From Proteromonas lacertae (Eukaryota > Sar > Bigyra > Opalinata > Proteromonadidae), in contig NGBS01000299.1 in assembly GCA_002245135.1 (NCBI GenBank), positions 62,001 to 126,000 on the forward strand: DNA of 64,000 bases, written 5' to 3'. Both the position numbers and the translations under genes were made by a program. This document shows positions 24,278 to 35,800 of this stretch, in pieces; position 1 is the first letter of the stretch, and every line of letters starts with the position of its first letter. Below the pieces are notes generated by a model. The model was not told the origin of the DNA. It did no database searches and saw only the letters and a list, made by a program, of their open reading frames with translations.

Positions 24278-27242
24278 CTAATTCTTTTTATACTTGTTTT
24301 TAAACACATTTGCTGTTTTTCTAGATGGAATAAAGGATTTAATTAGCTTCGTCAACTCATTTTTATCTATACTATCTTGAGAGAAAGAAGTTTTTTCTGT
24401 AACTTCATGAGAAATATGTTGTATTGGCTGTGACATAGAAATATTACTATTATTTTTGGTTGTTTTATCATTTGTGTTCATATCTCTATTCAGTTTACTC
24501 AAACCTGTTTCAGATTCTTCTTCTGATGATTCATTATTATGCTGATATTTGGATTCTTTTGTGTTTGAGACTATTCTTGATGGCGATTTTGATTTTATTT
24601 CTTTATTTGGAGTGGTTAATTCTGTTTCTGATTCTTCAGATGATGACAATGTGTGAGGAGGAGAATATGTAGGTGATTTAGAACTAATTATGTTTGACAC
24701 CACTTCTTTTGAATATTTTTGTTTCTGTTTTGATTTATTTGGTGTGCTAAATATAATTTGTTCATCATCTGATGAAATATTCTCATTTTTAAATAATGTT
24801 CTTACTACTGACGGTGATGGTTGTGTCATTGGAATATTCAAAATAGGACTTTGAGATTCATTATCACTATCAGAAGAATTGATTTCTTTCTGTGTTAATT
24901 CTTGTTCTTTGTTTGCTTGCTTAGCACTTTCTTGTGTTTTCTGTTTATCCTCAGCTTCTGTTTCAGTTGCTGATTGTTCGTTTTCGCTTGCTAATTCAGG
25001 TATTGTAGTTAATCTTCTATTTTCTTCTTCATCATCCTCTGTTTCTTCCTCCTCCTCTTCTCCTATTGCAGAAGAGTTGTGTGATAATTCAGTTAAAATT
25101 GATCTAATATTGTTTATAGCATCTACTCTTTTATCATCCTTATCCTTATTATTACTATTTATGTTGCTATTTTCATTTTTATTACTATTCACATTTTTAG
25201 TTTCATCATTTATAGGGTTAGTTGTATTATTTTGATTCTTATCTTTTTTCTTTAATTCAGGAGTATCTTTTAATTGAGATTTAACAATTTTTCTTTTAGA
25301 TGAGTCTGATTTTTGATCATCATTTTCATTTAGTGCATCTTCATCATCTTTGTCTTTTTTTGATTTAGATTTTAATCTTGACTTATCATTATCATTATTA
25401 GATTTATTTGACTCTTTAGATGTAGGTGTAGACTTATTATTAAGAATTTTATTTATTGTAATAATTGAATTATTATTATTATCATCATCATCACTCTCTT
25501 TCTCTTTCTCTTTAGTAACCTTTTTAGGAGTTTTATTCTGTTTTGTTGGAGAATTATTCTCTTTTTTCTTTTTATCATCATCATCTTTATCATCTCTTTG
25601 TTTTATACTATTATTCTCATTTGGGGGTGTAACAGCTTTACTCTTTTTACTTCTCTTTGATTTAGGTGTTTCTTTTATAGGAGATTCTTTTCTTTTTCTT
25701 TTAGATAAATCTGTCATGAGATAATCATTTTCATCATCATCATCACTAGATAAATCTTCATCATCTTCATATACTTTATTTATTTTATTCTTAAATTTAT
25801 TTGACTCTTTAGATGTAAGTGTAGACTTATTATTAAGAATTTTATTTATTGTAATAATTGAATTATCATCATCATCATCTCTTTCTTTTTCTTTTTCTTT
25901 CGTTTCTGTAGATGTTTTTGGAGTATTAACAGAAGATTTAGTCAAATTCTGTGGAGATTGAGTTTTATTCACTTTATTCTTTATATAACTATCATATTTT
26001 ACATTCTTTGATTTATCATATGAAGGAGTAGTAGTATTTGTTTGATTCTTTTTACTTCTCTTTGATTTAGGTGTTTCTTTTATAGGAGATTCTTTTCTTT
26101 TTCTTTTAGATAAATCTGTCATGAGATAATCATTTTCATCATCATCATCACTAGAAAAATCTTCATCATCTTCAAATACCTTCATTTTATCAATCTTTGA
26201 CTTTGATATAGGAGACTTTTTTGATAATGGCGTAGATTTTTGAGACTTTTTCACTTTCATAATACTATTATCTTGTTTATCCTCTCCATTTTCATTATCA
26301 TTTTCTTTGTCAACCTCATCCTCAGTCAATATTGATTCTAATTCTGAATCTGTATTAGAAAAAGAAGAATCAGAAGAAGTAGCATATCCTTCTTCATCAT
26401 CATCATTTTCTGTTAAATCGTTATTCTCTTTCTCTTCTTCTTCTTCTTCTGATTGAGATTTTGATCCATTCAGTAATACTTCATTATCTTTATCATTATT
26501 TACATTAGATGATTCTGATAAACTATTATTTACAGACATTGGAGTAGTTGGATTACTCTTTGTTGAGGATCTCCTTTGTTTTTGTTTTGATGTTGGAGTA
26601 TAAGCTGGAAATTTAGTTTTAGATGATCTACGTTTGGATTTTGTTGAACTATTTTCTAATTCAGGTGATTTTGTCAATGAATTGTTTATAGTTGATGATG
26701 GTGATAATATGTCTATTGAATGTGGTGGTGGTTCTATGGAATGATCTGATTCAGTATCTTCATTTTCATCATTTCTATTTGAAGGTGTTGAATTTCCTGA
26801 AATTTCACCTATTTCTGAAAAACTGATTTGTGATCTTTTACTTCTGACTGTTACATTACAACTTGACCGATTGGATTTGGACAATGACGCATTTAAACTT
26901 ATCATTGATCTTCTTGATATTTTTTCGATATAAAATGTTATATTATTCTGTATTTTTCTAACTTCATCATCATTCTTCCATAATTTTGGTACTGCATAAA
27001 TGTTACTCATCTACAACAATAACATTACAATTAATACATCATCATCATCATATCCATTTGGAAGCACAAAAATAAGTTCGTTTGTATTAACATCAAACCT
27101 AGAAAGTAGAAATAATAATTCTATACTGTTGAGATATTTTCTTTAGAATTTTGGGCTTTACTTCATCATATGTATCAGAAGAATCTATTTTAAAATGCAG
27201 TAGAGATTTAGTTGGAATGAAAAAGGCAAATACATTTATCAT
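24278..27242 (-). CDS. Acidic/serine-lysine-rich repeat protein, probably nuclear
   Basis: Three exons; start ATG at 27242-27240; introns 27099-27126 and 27011-27037; stop TAG. About 970 residues. The first 100 residues are globular: PTKSLLHFKIDSSDTYDEV, ELIFVLPNGYDDDD and NNITFYIEKI. The layout recalls a ubiquitin-like or Ras-binding-type fold, but I cannot assign it. The rest is low complexity, with runs of Asp/Glu, Ser and Asn between short basic patches (KRKRKESPIKETPKSKRSKK) that look like nuclear localisation signals and phosphorylation targets (SP/TP). A repeat unit containing SSDDDDENDYLMTDL plus the basic patch occurs twice, as does IITINKILNNKST. A chromatin or nucleolar role is plausible by composition only. 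Confidence 0.65.
25411..26179 (-). repeat. Interleaved internal duplications in the acidic repeat protein gene
   Basis: Two nearly identical blocks lie at about 25641-25775 and 26050-26179; each encodes an acidic DDDDEND segment joined to a basic KRKRKESPIKE patch. A second pair, encoding IITINKILNN, lies at about 25411-25472 and 25803-25866. The order A-B-A'-B' points to one duplication of a roughly 400-base unit. The near identity at the DNA level suggests it is recent or maintained by gene conversion. Confidence 0.8.
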
Positions 27243-27422
27243 TTATCAAACCTATTAGCTTGATTCTTCTTTTTATAAAACTATATAAAACCACAAGCAA
27301 AAACATAAATTGAAAAATATATTTATTTATGAGATTTATATGACCAAATCTAATCTTTTAAATAAATTAATTCTTTCTTGTTTTAATTTCACTATGAATT
27401 ACATATATTAAAGAAATTAGCT

Positions 27423-29824
27423 TTATCTATCTGTCAAAAAGATATATTTATCTAACAAACTTGAGTTTGTATTAGTTTTTTCAGATTTATTTCTAGTTCT
27501 TGGAGTTTGATTGGGTGTAGAGGCAATTACTTCTTTCCTTAGTCTTTTGTTACTCTCTAATAATGATTGCATCTCCTCTTCTTGGTTAGATAATTTTGTT
27601 TCTAATTCTTTTATATATTTTATCTATTATTTTTTAATTGAATATAATAATATTATTACAATACTTTTGAATCTAAATCTGACTGAATTGTCTTTTGTCC
27701 ATCTTTGAATGATAATTTCAATGCTTTTATTGTTTCTTCAGATTTCTTTAAATCTTCTTGATGTTGTAATCTTGTTGAGTTTAATAATGTTTGTAATTGA
27801 TTTATTGTATTTTGATATTCACTTTCTTTATCGCTTTTATGATTATTCTGCTGTCTTAATATATTTAATTCTGAAGTAAGTGATTTTACTGTTTCTGTTA
27901 AATCTATTGATTGCTTTTGTGACATTCTTGATGCTTTAGTCAAATCAACTTGCTTTTTGGTTAATTTCTTCGTCTGAATTAATAACTTATCTTTTTCTGA
28001 TTTTATTTTGTCATAATCTTTTTGAAGAAGCTCAATATCTTTTGTATATTTTATTATTTTATTTTCTATTACTGTTTTATACACATTATGATCTTTTACT
28101 TGCTGCTGAAGTTTTGCCATTCTTTTATTCATTCCATTAATCTTTTCTTCATAATCTTGCTTTATTAACTGTATTTCTTCATCATATTTATGAAATGATT
28201 CCACTTGTTGTTGTGATTCTATTTCAATTAGTGAAGGAGATTTTTCTTCCCTTAATTTCTATTCAATAATAATAAAACACTAAACTATACATTTATAATT
28301 AGTAATAGTTGACTAAAAGAATAACACACTTTATCTCCAGATTCTGCTCTTTTTAGCAATTCATTTACAAGCTAATAGATTTATTATTTAATATATATAC
28401 AATATCATCATCATCGTCACTTTTAATATCTAAAATATTAGACAAAGATTTCCTAATTACTGAATCAATATCATTTTCTTCTAATTGTATTTGCATATTA
28501 TCTCCATTTTCATTTTCATTATTATTGATAATAATATTATAATCATTTTCTTCTTCATCTTCATTGTTATTATTATCATATATATTTAAACTTTTAGGAG
28601 AATATGGAGGAGGAGGTGGTGGTGGTGGTGGTGGTTGCAGTGGAGGTGAAAATAAAGAAATATTATTATTGCTATCATTACTATTAGTTTTCTGTTTAGA
28701 GTCATTGCTGTTACAATCATTATCATACTCTTCATCCATTTTAAACAGTTTTAATTTAGCTTTAACTGGAGTTCTACTGTACAATGCAATTGGACTCATA
28801 TGATCGTGGTTATAAAACAATTCTCCATTACTTAATATAGAAAAAATATTCATTAGTTAAAGATATTATAAAAATAAAAAGAAAATAAAAAGATATTGAA
28901 TTATAATATGATAAATTCTTTGTCATTTTATCAAATAATACTAAATGATTGACAGTGATTTTCATTTCGTCATAAAACTTAAATAATTGCGTAACATATG
29001 AAGAAGTAATATTATTCTCTTTATAATATGAATAACAACAATCATATAACTCTTTTTCTATTATTACATCATTATTATAATTTATACTTTCAATTATTTC
29101 ATTGCCTAAAACAATCAATGATAGATTTGATAAAATAGAATTATTCTTTTCAATAGACAATACAACAATATATGTTTTATATGGATCTAACTTTCCTATA
29201 ATATATTATTAGAAATAGCAATAATAAATACCATAATGAGCATTAAATAATGAATTTGGATCATCAGTAACTTTCAATCTAATTTCTAACAGCTTTGAGG
29301 GGGTAAGTAAACCATCAAATGATTTCGATGAAAGAGGAGATGATTGAGTAAAATTGTTATTGAGAATATCATATCCTCCATTCTCATCTACTAAATACCA
29401 TTTTATTAATATGTTTGACTTTGTATCAATACTTCGATATAATAATAAACATATCATAGCTAATAAACTATTTGCATTTGATGAAGTAATATTATTAAAC
29501 AACGGTTGAATTAAATCTCTTCCCCATAAGATTAAGGATTTTGATTCTCCTGATACAAATGTTTCTAAATAAGACATAATATATGATTTAACAAGCACAA
29601 TTCCATCAGGATCACTGTTAATTATCTATATTGTATAAATTGTATAAAATTACTCTTCCAAATGGTATTTGCTTTTTAGAAGTTAGAGATTCTGATATTA
29701 CTAATTTATTACCAGACACAACAATTTTTGATTTTTTCTATTAGAGAATAATTTAACAATTTTATACATTATCTTCCTTTTCTTCATCATTATAAATCCA
29801 TAAAATGGTATTTTTCTCTTTCAT
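27423..29824 (-). CDS. Degenerate kinesin-like motor with coiled coil (possible pseudo-motor)
   Basis: Exons: start ATG at 29824-29822; introns 29738-29767, 29626-29653, 29196-29231, 28372-28400, 28259-28329 and 27624-27664; stop TAA. The N-terminal half has a kinesin-like order: KSKIVVSGNKLVISES, IPFGRIINSD, VLVKSYIMSYLETFVSG, SLILWGRDLIQPLFNNI and later YKTYIVVLSIEKNNSILSN. However, the P-loop GxxxxGK[ST] and the SSRSH/DLAGSE switches are absent, so I read it as a non-hydrolysing motor relative with low certainty. Then come a Pro-10 run, an acidic Asn-rich stretch and a long coiled coil (27656-28200). Between 28845 and 28885 the frame shifts by +1 with no GT-AG intron that fits. It may equally be an unrelated coiled-coil protein. 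Confidence 0.45.
28603..28637 (-). repeat. Polyproline-coding run
   Basis: GGT/GGA repeats on the plus strand (CCN codons on the minus strand) encode about ten consecutive prolines flanked by SPPLQ and YSPKS. A profilin- or SH3-binding site is possible. It lies between the degenerate motor part and the coiled coil. Confidence 0.8.
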
Positions 29825-29901
29825 TCTATCGTTTAGAAAATTCAAACTGTCAAGCAATAGGCTTGAGATTATTCGTTTATTTTAAAATTTGGAATAATAG
29901 G

Positions 29902-31196
29902 ATGAGTATACAGGGAAGCTTAAGTGAAGATTCTAAGATTATAGCTGGTTTATGTTTCTGTATATCTAAATTATTATTTTCTAGTAAATGATGATGAGAT
30001 TAAAACAATTCATTCTTTATTTATTAAACATTGTAATATGTATAATTCATGCTGTTATAATTTTGTAGAAATAATCAATTAATGAATTATAATCACTTTC
30101 TGGAAATGACCAACGAGCATACTTTACCTGCTATACAATCATTTTTTAATATATATAGTATGTAACTATTTAGAATATATTAAAAATAGAGGAAATAAAC
30201 TGGAGCACTTTTTTTTCATTATACACAATTTTTTCTTTTCTGAGATATGATGTTACAATAAAATTAATAATCATCATAAGTGGTATAAAGTATGGTGATT
30301 CAATTGCAATATCAGATGTAATACTACTGCTTCATGGCATATCTAGTACAACATTTATTAATAAAATAATAGATGATGAGTATAAATTTCATTTTTTATA
30401 CCATTATAGTAAAACAACAGAATCATATCAGGTTAATAATCTAATAGATACTTTAGTCAGTACTCCTAAAGCACTTCAGCTTTTAAAGAATTTTCAATTT
30501 TATTTAAGTCATTTAGTTTTTACACAATTACATATAAAAGAAGTATTAAAAAGAAAAAATAAAGTCATTTATAGAAATAATTATTATTTGAAATATCATA
30601 AATATCCAACTGAATGTTGTTTGAGTAATATATTTAGAGTATTAATGAATAAACCCTATCCTTACCAATATGATTATGAAGTCGATCCAAACAGTGAAAG
30701 AAAGAAAATACGATTTTTAATTGATCATTATAAACATATATTACTTCATTCAAAAAATGCAAATTATAGACTATTACATAACATAGTTAAAGATAGTTGT
30801 GATGGTGGTTGTGGTGCATTTATACCTGACAGAATATCGTGTAATTCAGAATGTTCAAAAACAAAATATCAAACTGCTAATTTAGCTAGTTGTTCAAGAT
30901 CTAAACACAATTCCACTGTTTCATCGGATAATGACTCACTTCCTCCTTTGATTGTTAATAGATCATCTATAAAAATAACTGTAGCTCCTAGACCACCTGA
31001 CAAATTAGAGAGAATCAAAATTAATAAAATAGTTTTTCACTCATCTTCTAAAAATGTAGAAGATAATAGATCTAGAAGGTCTTCAATAGATTATAATGTA
31101 CATTTATCACAATGTAGTGAAAATAATCATACTGTTGTACCAATGTCTCAGAATAGTGCTATTGATATAGATCACAGTCATGATTTATTAGTTTAA
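29902..31196 (+). CDS. Member 1 of an unrecognised clustered gene family
   Basis: Start ATG at 29902; introns 29960-29984, 30040-30068 and 30158-30189 give one frame of about 400 residues. It begins MSIQGSLSEDSKIIAGLCF, continues LNDDEIKTIHSLFIKHCN, HFLEMTNEH and a hydrophobic segment leading to SGIKYGDSIAISDVILL. Then come LKRKNKVIYRNN and the family block TECCLSNIF, NKPYPYQYDYEVDP. The C-terminal 130 residues are Ser/Asn-rich and variable. No known domain is recognised. The same exon order, the SKIIAxLCxC start and the KPxPYxxDY block recur in five other genes in this window. Its neighbour, member 2, is 95 bases downstream in the same orientation, so they look like a tandem duplication. Confidence 0.6.
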
Positions 31197-31290
31197 AGTT
31201 ATAAGTGTTTTATTTATTTATATGATGTCTTTTTTAAATTAAGAAATTATTTGAAATTTGATCCGTTTCACAATCTTCTTTCTTCGTTAT

Positions 31291-32512
31291 ATGATAAATG
31301 TGATGACTTTTATGCCTTCGTTAGATGAACAATCAAAAATTATAGCTAGCCTGTGTTATTGTATAATATTATTTGTTTATATTAACTCTTCTTAGTCAAT
31401 CAGAAAGAAATCTTGACTATCTATAATTGGTTCAAGAGCAAACATGATCTGTATAAATATTTGTTGTGAATCATTTTATTTTTAGAGATAATACTTATTT
31501 ATCATATGAAAAATTCTGTAGATTGTTTGATACATTCAAATTTAAAATTATACAACGTTATTATTCTAAATATAGTATGAATATAAGAATATGATATTCC
31601 TAGAACAACTAGATTTTGATAAATTCTTTCATCTTGTAGTTATGCTAGGATTATGTGAAGGTGAAATTATTCTTAAAAGTATATAGCATTTATATTTATT
31701 AATAATAATTCATAGTTGTCTTACTACTGTTAGGTATAAATTGTGATTCTCCTATCACTTATGAAGATTTTGTACTTATTATTACAGAACTATCAAATGA
31801 TTTTATGATTCCAACAAGATATTTAAAATTAAATCTAACCTTTCCAATGGATTTTGATGAACTTATAAGCTTTATAGATGAAAATCCAAAAGCATATGAA
31901 AAATTCCAATCATTACAAAGAACAATCGGTCATAGTTTATTCCCTAAGAAACATCAGTATCAGGAAATATTAAAAAGAAAAGTAAATATGTTATATGCTG
32001 AAGAATTTATGAGAGAAAATGGAGGAATGAAACCAAGAGCATCTTGTATGTTTATGATAAAGAATATATTATTTGGAGATCCATATCCTTATCGATTTGA
32101 TTATCAAATATTTCCTAATGAATCAAATGAATCCATTTTGAAATTATTAAGTTATTATAAAGAAGAATTTGTTGATCATTTCCCTAAACAAACTTTTAAA
32201 CCAATCCCTTCTTATCAAAATCCAAATATATGTAGTTTAAAGAATGAAGGTGAAATATTAACATTTAGAGATAGGAATATTGATAAAAAAGCACACGATC
32301 AAGTTGCTAATAGAAGATGTAGCTCAAGATCTATGTATGAAATAAAAATAGATGATTTAGAAGAGTTGAATAATAAGATTGATTCACCTTCAAAGTTGCA
32401 AACTAAAAAACCAGCTTTATCTATAGATAATAATGAGATAAATAATGAAGAGAAAGTAAAGATTATAAATGTTGATGAAATTGAATGTGTAGTAAAAGAT
32501 AATTTAAATTAA
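31291..32512 (+). CDS. Member 2 of an unrecognised clustered gene family
   Basis: Start ATG at 31291; introns 31361-31395, 31451-31485, 31575-31612 and 31679-31715; stop TAA; about 350 residues. It shares with member 1 the opening DEQSKIIASLCY and an exon with NQKEILTIYNWFKSKHD. Also shared are an FCRLFDTF...IIQRYYSKY helix, a hydrophobic exon ending VLLLLGINCDS, and LKRKVNMLYAEEF followed by CMFMIKNIL and GDPYPYRFDYQIFP. The C-terminal tail is charged and has no counterpart in the paralogs. All intron positions keep frame without any shift, which supports the family model. Function unknown; the hydrophobic middle exon could be a membrane helix. Confidence 0.6.
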
Positions 32513-32841
32513 TTGTATGTATATTTGTGTAATAATAATATTCTATTCATTTATTAAAGTAAGTGTTTTGGTTTAAGATACTTATTATTGGAAAGAATTT
32601 ATATATTAAACACAATTTAAGTTTTTCGCCATTCACCAATAGAAGCTAAAATAACCTGTTTATAGCAATTTTAAAATCTTAACTAAATAATCAAAATGAA
32701 ACATAACAATAATAGTTAACACAAAAATATGTTGAAATTATCAATGTTAATTATTATAGAGTGTTTGGATGGTAAAAAATTTTAAAAAATTCAATTCTAT
32801 TTTGAATTACTAAATCTAAGAATAGCCAATTAAAAGTGAGC
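32513..32841. other. Intergenic region
   Basis: 329 bases after family member 2 and before the M11 protease. It contains TATTTGTGTAATAAT soon after the stop (a weak 3' motif copy). No coding signal seen. Confidence 0.4.
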
Positions 32842-35800
32842 ATGAATAATATTTTGTGGTTTTTGTTTATTATCTCATTATATGGTGTATCTTCAACATC
32901 ATATAATGATTTCAATGTATTGATAGAAGCTGATTCACAAGATTCTTTATATGTTGTAATCGACAGTAGATATTACAAAATATTAAACGAGAATGATTTC
33001 AAAATAACGCCAGGTATGAGTATTAGTAGTTTTACAACTGATGAAATCGCCTACACTTCAAAGATTTCTGCTTATGAATATCTACCTGAGCTAGACACAA
33101 TCGAAAATAGTATAAAAAATCGCAGTCTGAGTGGTGAATGGAGTAATGAGTTTTTCGGAAAAACAAACATAAGAATAGCCATCTTAAGAGCAATATGGCC
33201 TAGATTCGGTGATCATCCATATCAGTGCATGTCAGTAGAAAATATGCGTTTAGGACTTGAAGAATTAAATCATGCCATAAGATTATGGTCAGGAAATCAG
33301 ATTGGTTTAAATGTGAGTGGTTGTTATATATCTGAATGTTTAGATGGTGTTAGCGACGCAGAATATGCAGATACATCAAATCATGAAGAAATGGTTAGTG
33401 TTTGGTACAACAGAATTCTAAGTTGGTATAAATGGCCAAATGGAATAAAAAAAAGAGACTTTCCAACCGTTGCAATGTCATTTGGTAATGTAAAAACAGG
33501 TTGGGTTGGTATAGCTACAAAAGCCAATACTCCTAGAACTTGGTATTTTAATGCTCAAACAAGATATTTATATCTAAATGCTGGTTTTAATACAGCTGAT
33601 ATTCGTCGTACATTTGTTCATGAAATAGGTCATAATATGGGATTTAGTCATGCTGGTGGTCGTTCAGAAGGTGATACAGGTCAATTACTAAGATATAATA
33701 TGATAGATGGTTATGGTGACACATCCAATTATATGGGTCATGGTTTGTGGTATGGACCAATAGCATCAAGACAGTATTATTATATAGTGTCAAATAGAAA
33801 TCCGCAGCCATGGCATTGGTTTAAATTAGAAGAAGTTGGTACTTATACTGTGAGATTATATGCTTATGATCATCCATATTCTAGACATTTCTTTGGTCCA
33901 ACAACTCCATATCATACTGATGATGAAGAATTTGATGGTGTTAAAATGAAGTATACAACAATGTCATTAGAAATTCCTTTTGATAAAGATACAATGGTTA
34001 GTCAACTTGATATGAATGGATTTAGATATATGTCTACAATGTTAGATTATCGATATACAGAAGCTGGACAGCAAGCATGGCCTGCTCGAAGTTTAAGATG
34101 GTTATGGGGAATTATTGAAGCAAATCAAGATAAAGATAATTTATTAGATATCGATGTAGATGGAATGTGGGGAAACAAGAATGGTTGGGGAGATAATCAA
34201 TTACCACTTGGTGTAACTTGGACTCCAAAACATATTGATAGAGGAACAATGACATTTAGATTAATTAGAATTCATCCTGGCACTTTAGACTCAACAACAT
34301 TTGGAGCAATTGATGATGTAAAACAAAGAGAATATGATGAACCTGCTTATGTGGATATAGAAGTTACATATAAACCAGGAGTTCCATTTGTTAAACCACC
34401 ACCACCTAATTTCCCAACATATATAAAATCTTCTTCAATTATTTCATGTACAACTGATGAAGTGGCAAATACAATGAATTGTCAATCTCAAACTAAAACC
34501 TTTTGGTTTTATGGTGTAAGTGAAGGTGATAAAAATATTCCTCGAGTTTATAGAGACAACCAAGTATATATTGATGGAAGGAAAGCAGTTTCATCATATA
34601 ATGGATTTAATTATGCTAGTTATTTCCATTGTTTTGGTGAAACAATCAATCATCGATGTGTTAAAATAACAGTTAATGGTTTCTCCCAAAGTGGTATTAG
34701 TAATGTGAACTTATGGCATGATTCAACAGTTTTAATTGGACCAAATGATCAATCTTTATCATTCAGCTATGCTGGAAATTCAATATTCTGTCAATTTACA
34801 AATAATCCATCCAAAGTAACAATAGGTGATATATATGGAGGAGAAGTAGATGTTACTAGTTATCTTGTTGGTGGATTTATATTTTATAGACTTCCCGATT
34901 TTACAGTAGATGGCTTATTTGAAGGTGCAATAAGACTTCATGATGTTTCTGGAAATATAATATCATATTATAATTTTCAAATGACAAGAGGAAATAATAC
35001 AGACCGAATTGCCTTTAGAAAGAAAAGAGATAATGGTAAATATGAGATAAGTGCTGCTGCAATTCCAGTAAATAAATTCACAGCTCCAACAATGTTATTT
35101 AGTCATACTCTCCAACCAAATGTGAAATTGTATTATCCAATAGTTCATTTAAAGAAGAATGATTATATTTATGTTGATTTTCATGGAATAATTCCTGATG
35201 GTTTGAAGATGGAAACAGAAGTAGAAAATGGAATAGCTGAATTTGATTTAAGTGAATTAAGTGGATATAAAGATATATCTTACAAGATAGTCTGTTTAGA
35301 TGTAATGCATATGACAAAAGGTTGGTGCGATTTTTATTCATTTACATTCAATACAGAAATCACAGTATTAAGTATAAGAGAAGTCTTATCAACAAAATTT
35401 GGTAATCAAAGATCAAACAGAAATGCAGGTAATAGTAAATTTGGTTATAAAAGTCAAAGATATGGAATAGTAATAAATCCAATCAAAATAGAATATATTC
35501 CATTTAAAAAGACAATCAATGGAATTGAATATGATTTTGATGATGTTAATAGATATTATGAATTAGGAAATAACGTAAAACCACCAACTCCACCAGCACC
35601 AACAACAACACCTCCTCCTATACCAGATTTATCTACAAATGAAGAAATCGAAGTAATAATAAAAGGTGGTGAAAATGAGTATAGTACAATAGTTTATAAA
35701 TTAAAAGACAAATACAATCGTTTAATTGAATTATTTTCTTCATTAAAATCTGGTGAAAATCGAATAAGTAAATATGCTAAACATGAAGATTATTATGTTT

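Noticed and set aside
24460-25724. Ser/Leu-rich plus-strand open frames of 70-124 codons
   Set aside because: Antisense of the acidic, Asp/Lys-rich repeat protein; composition is explained by the complementary codons.
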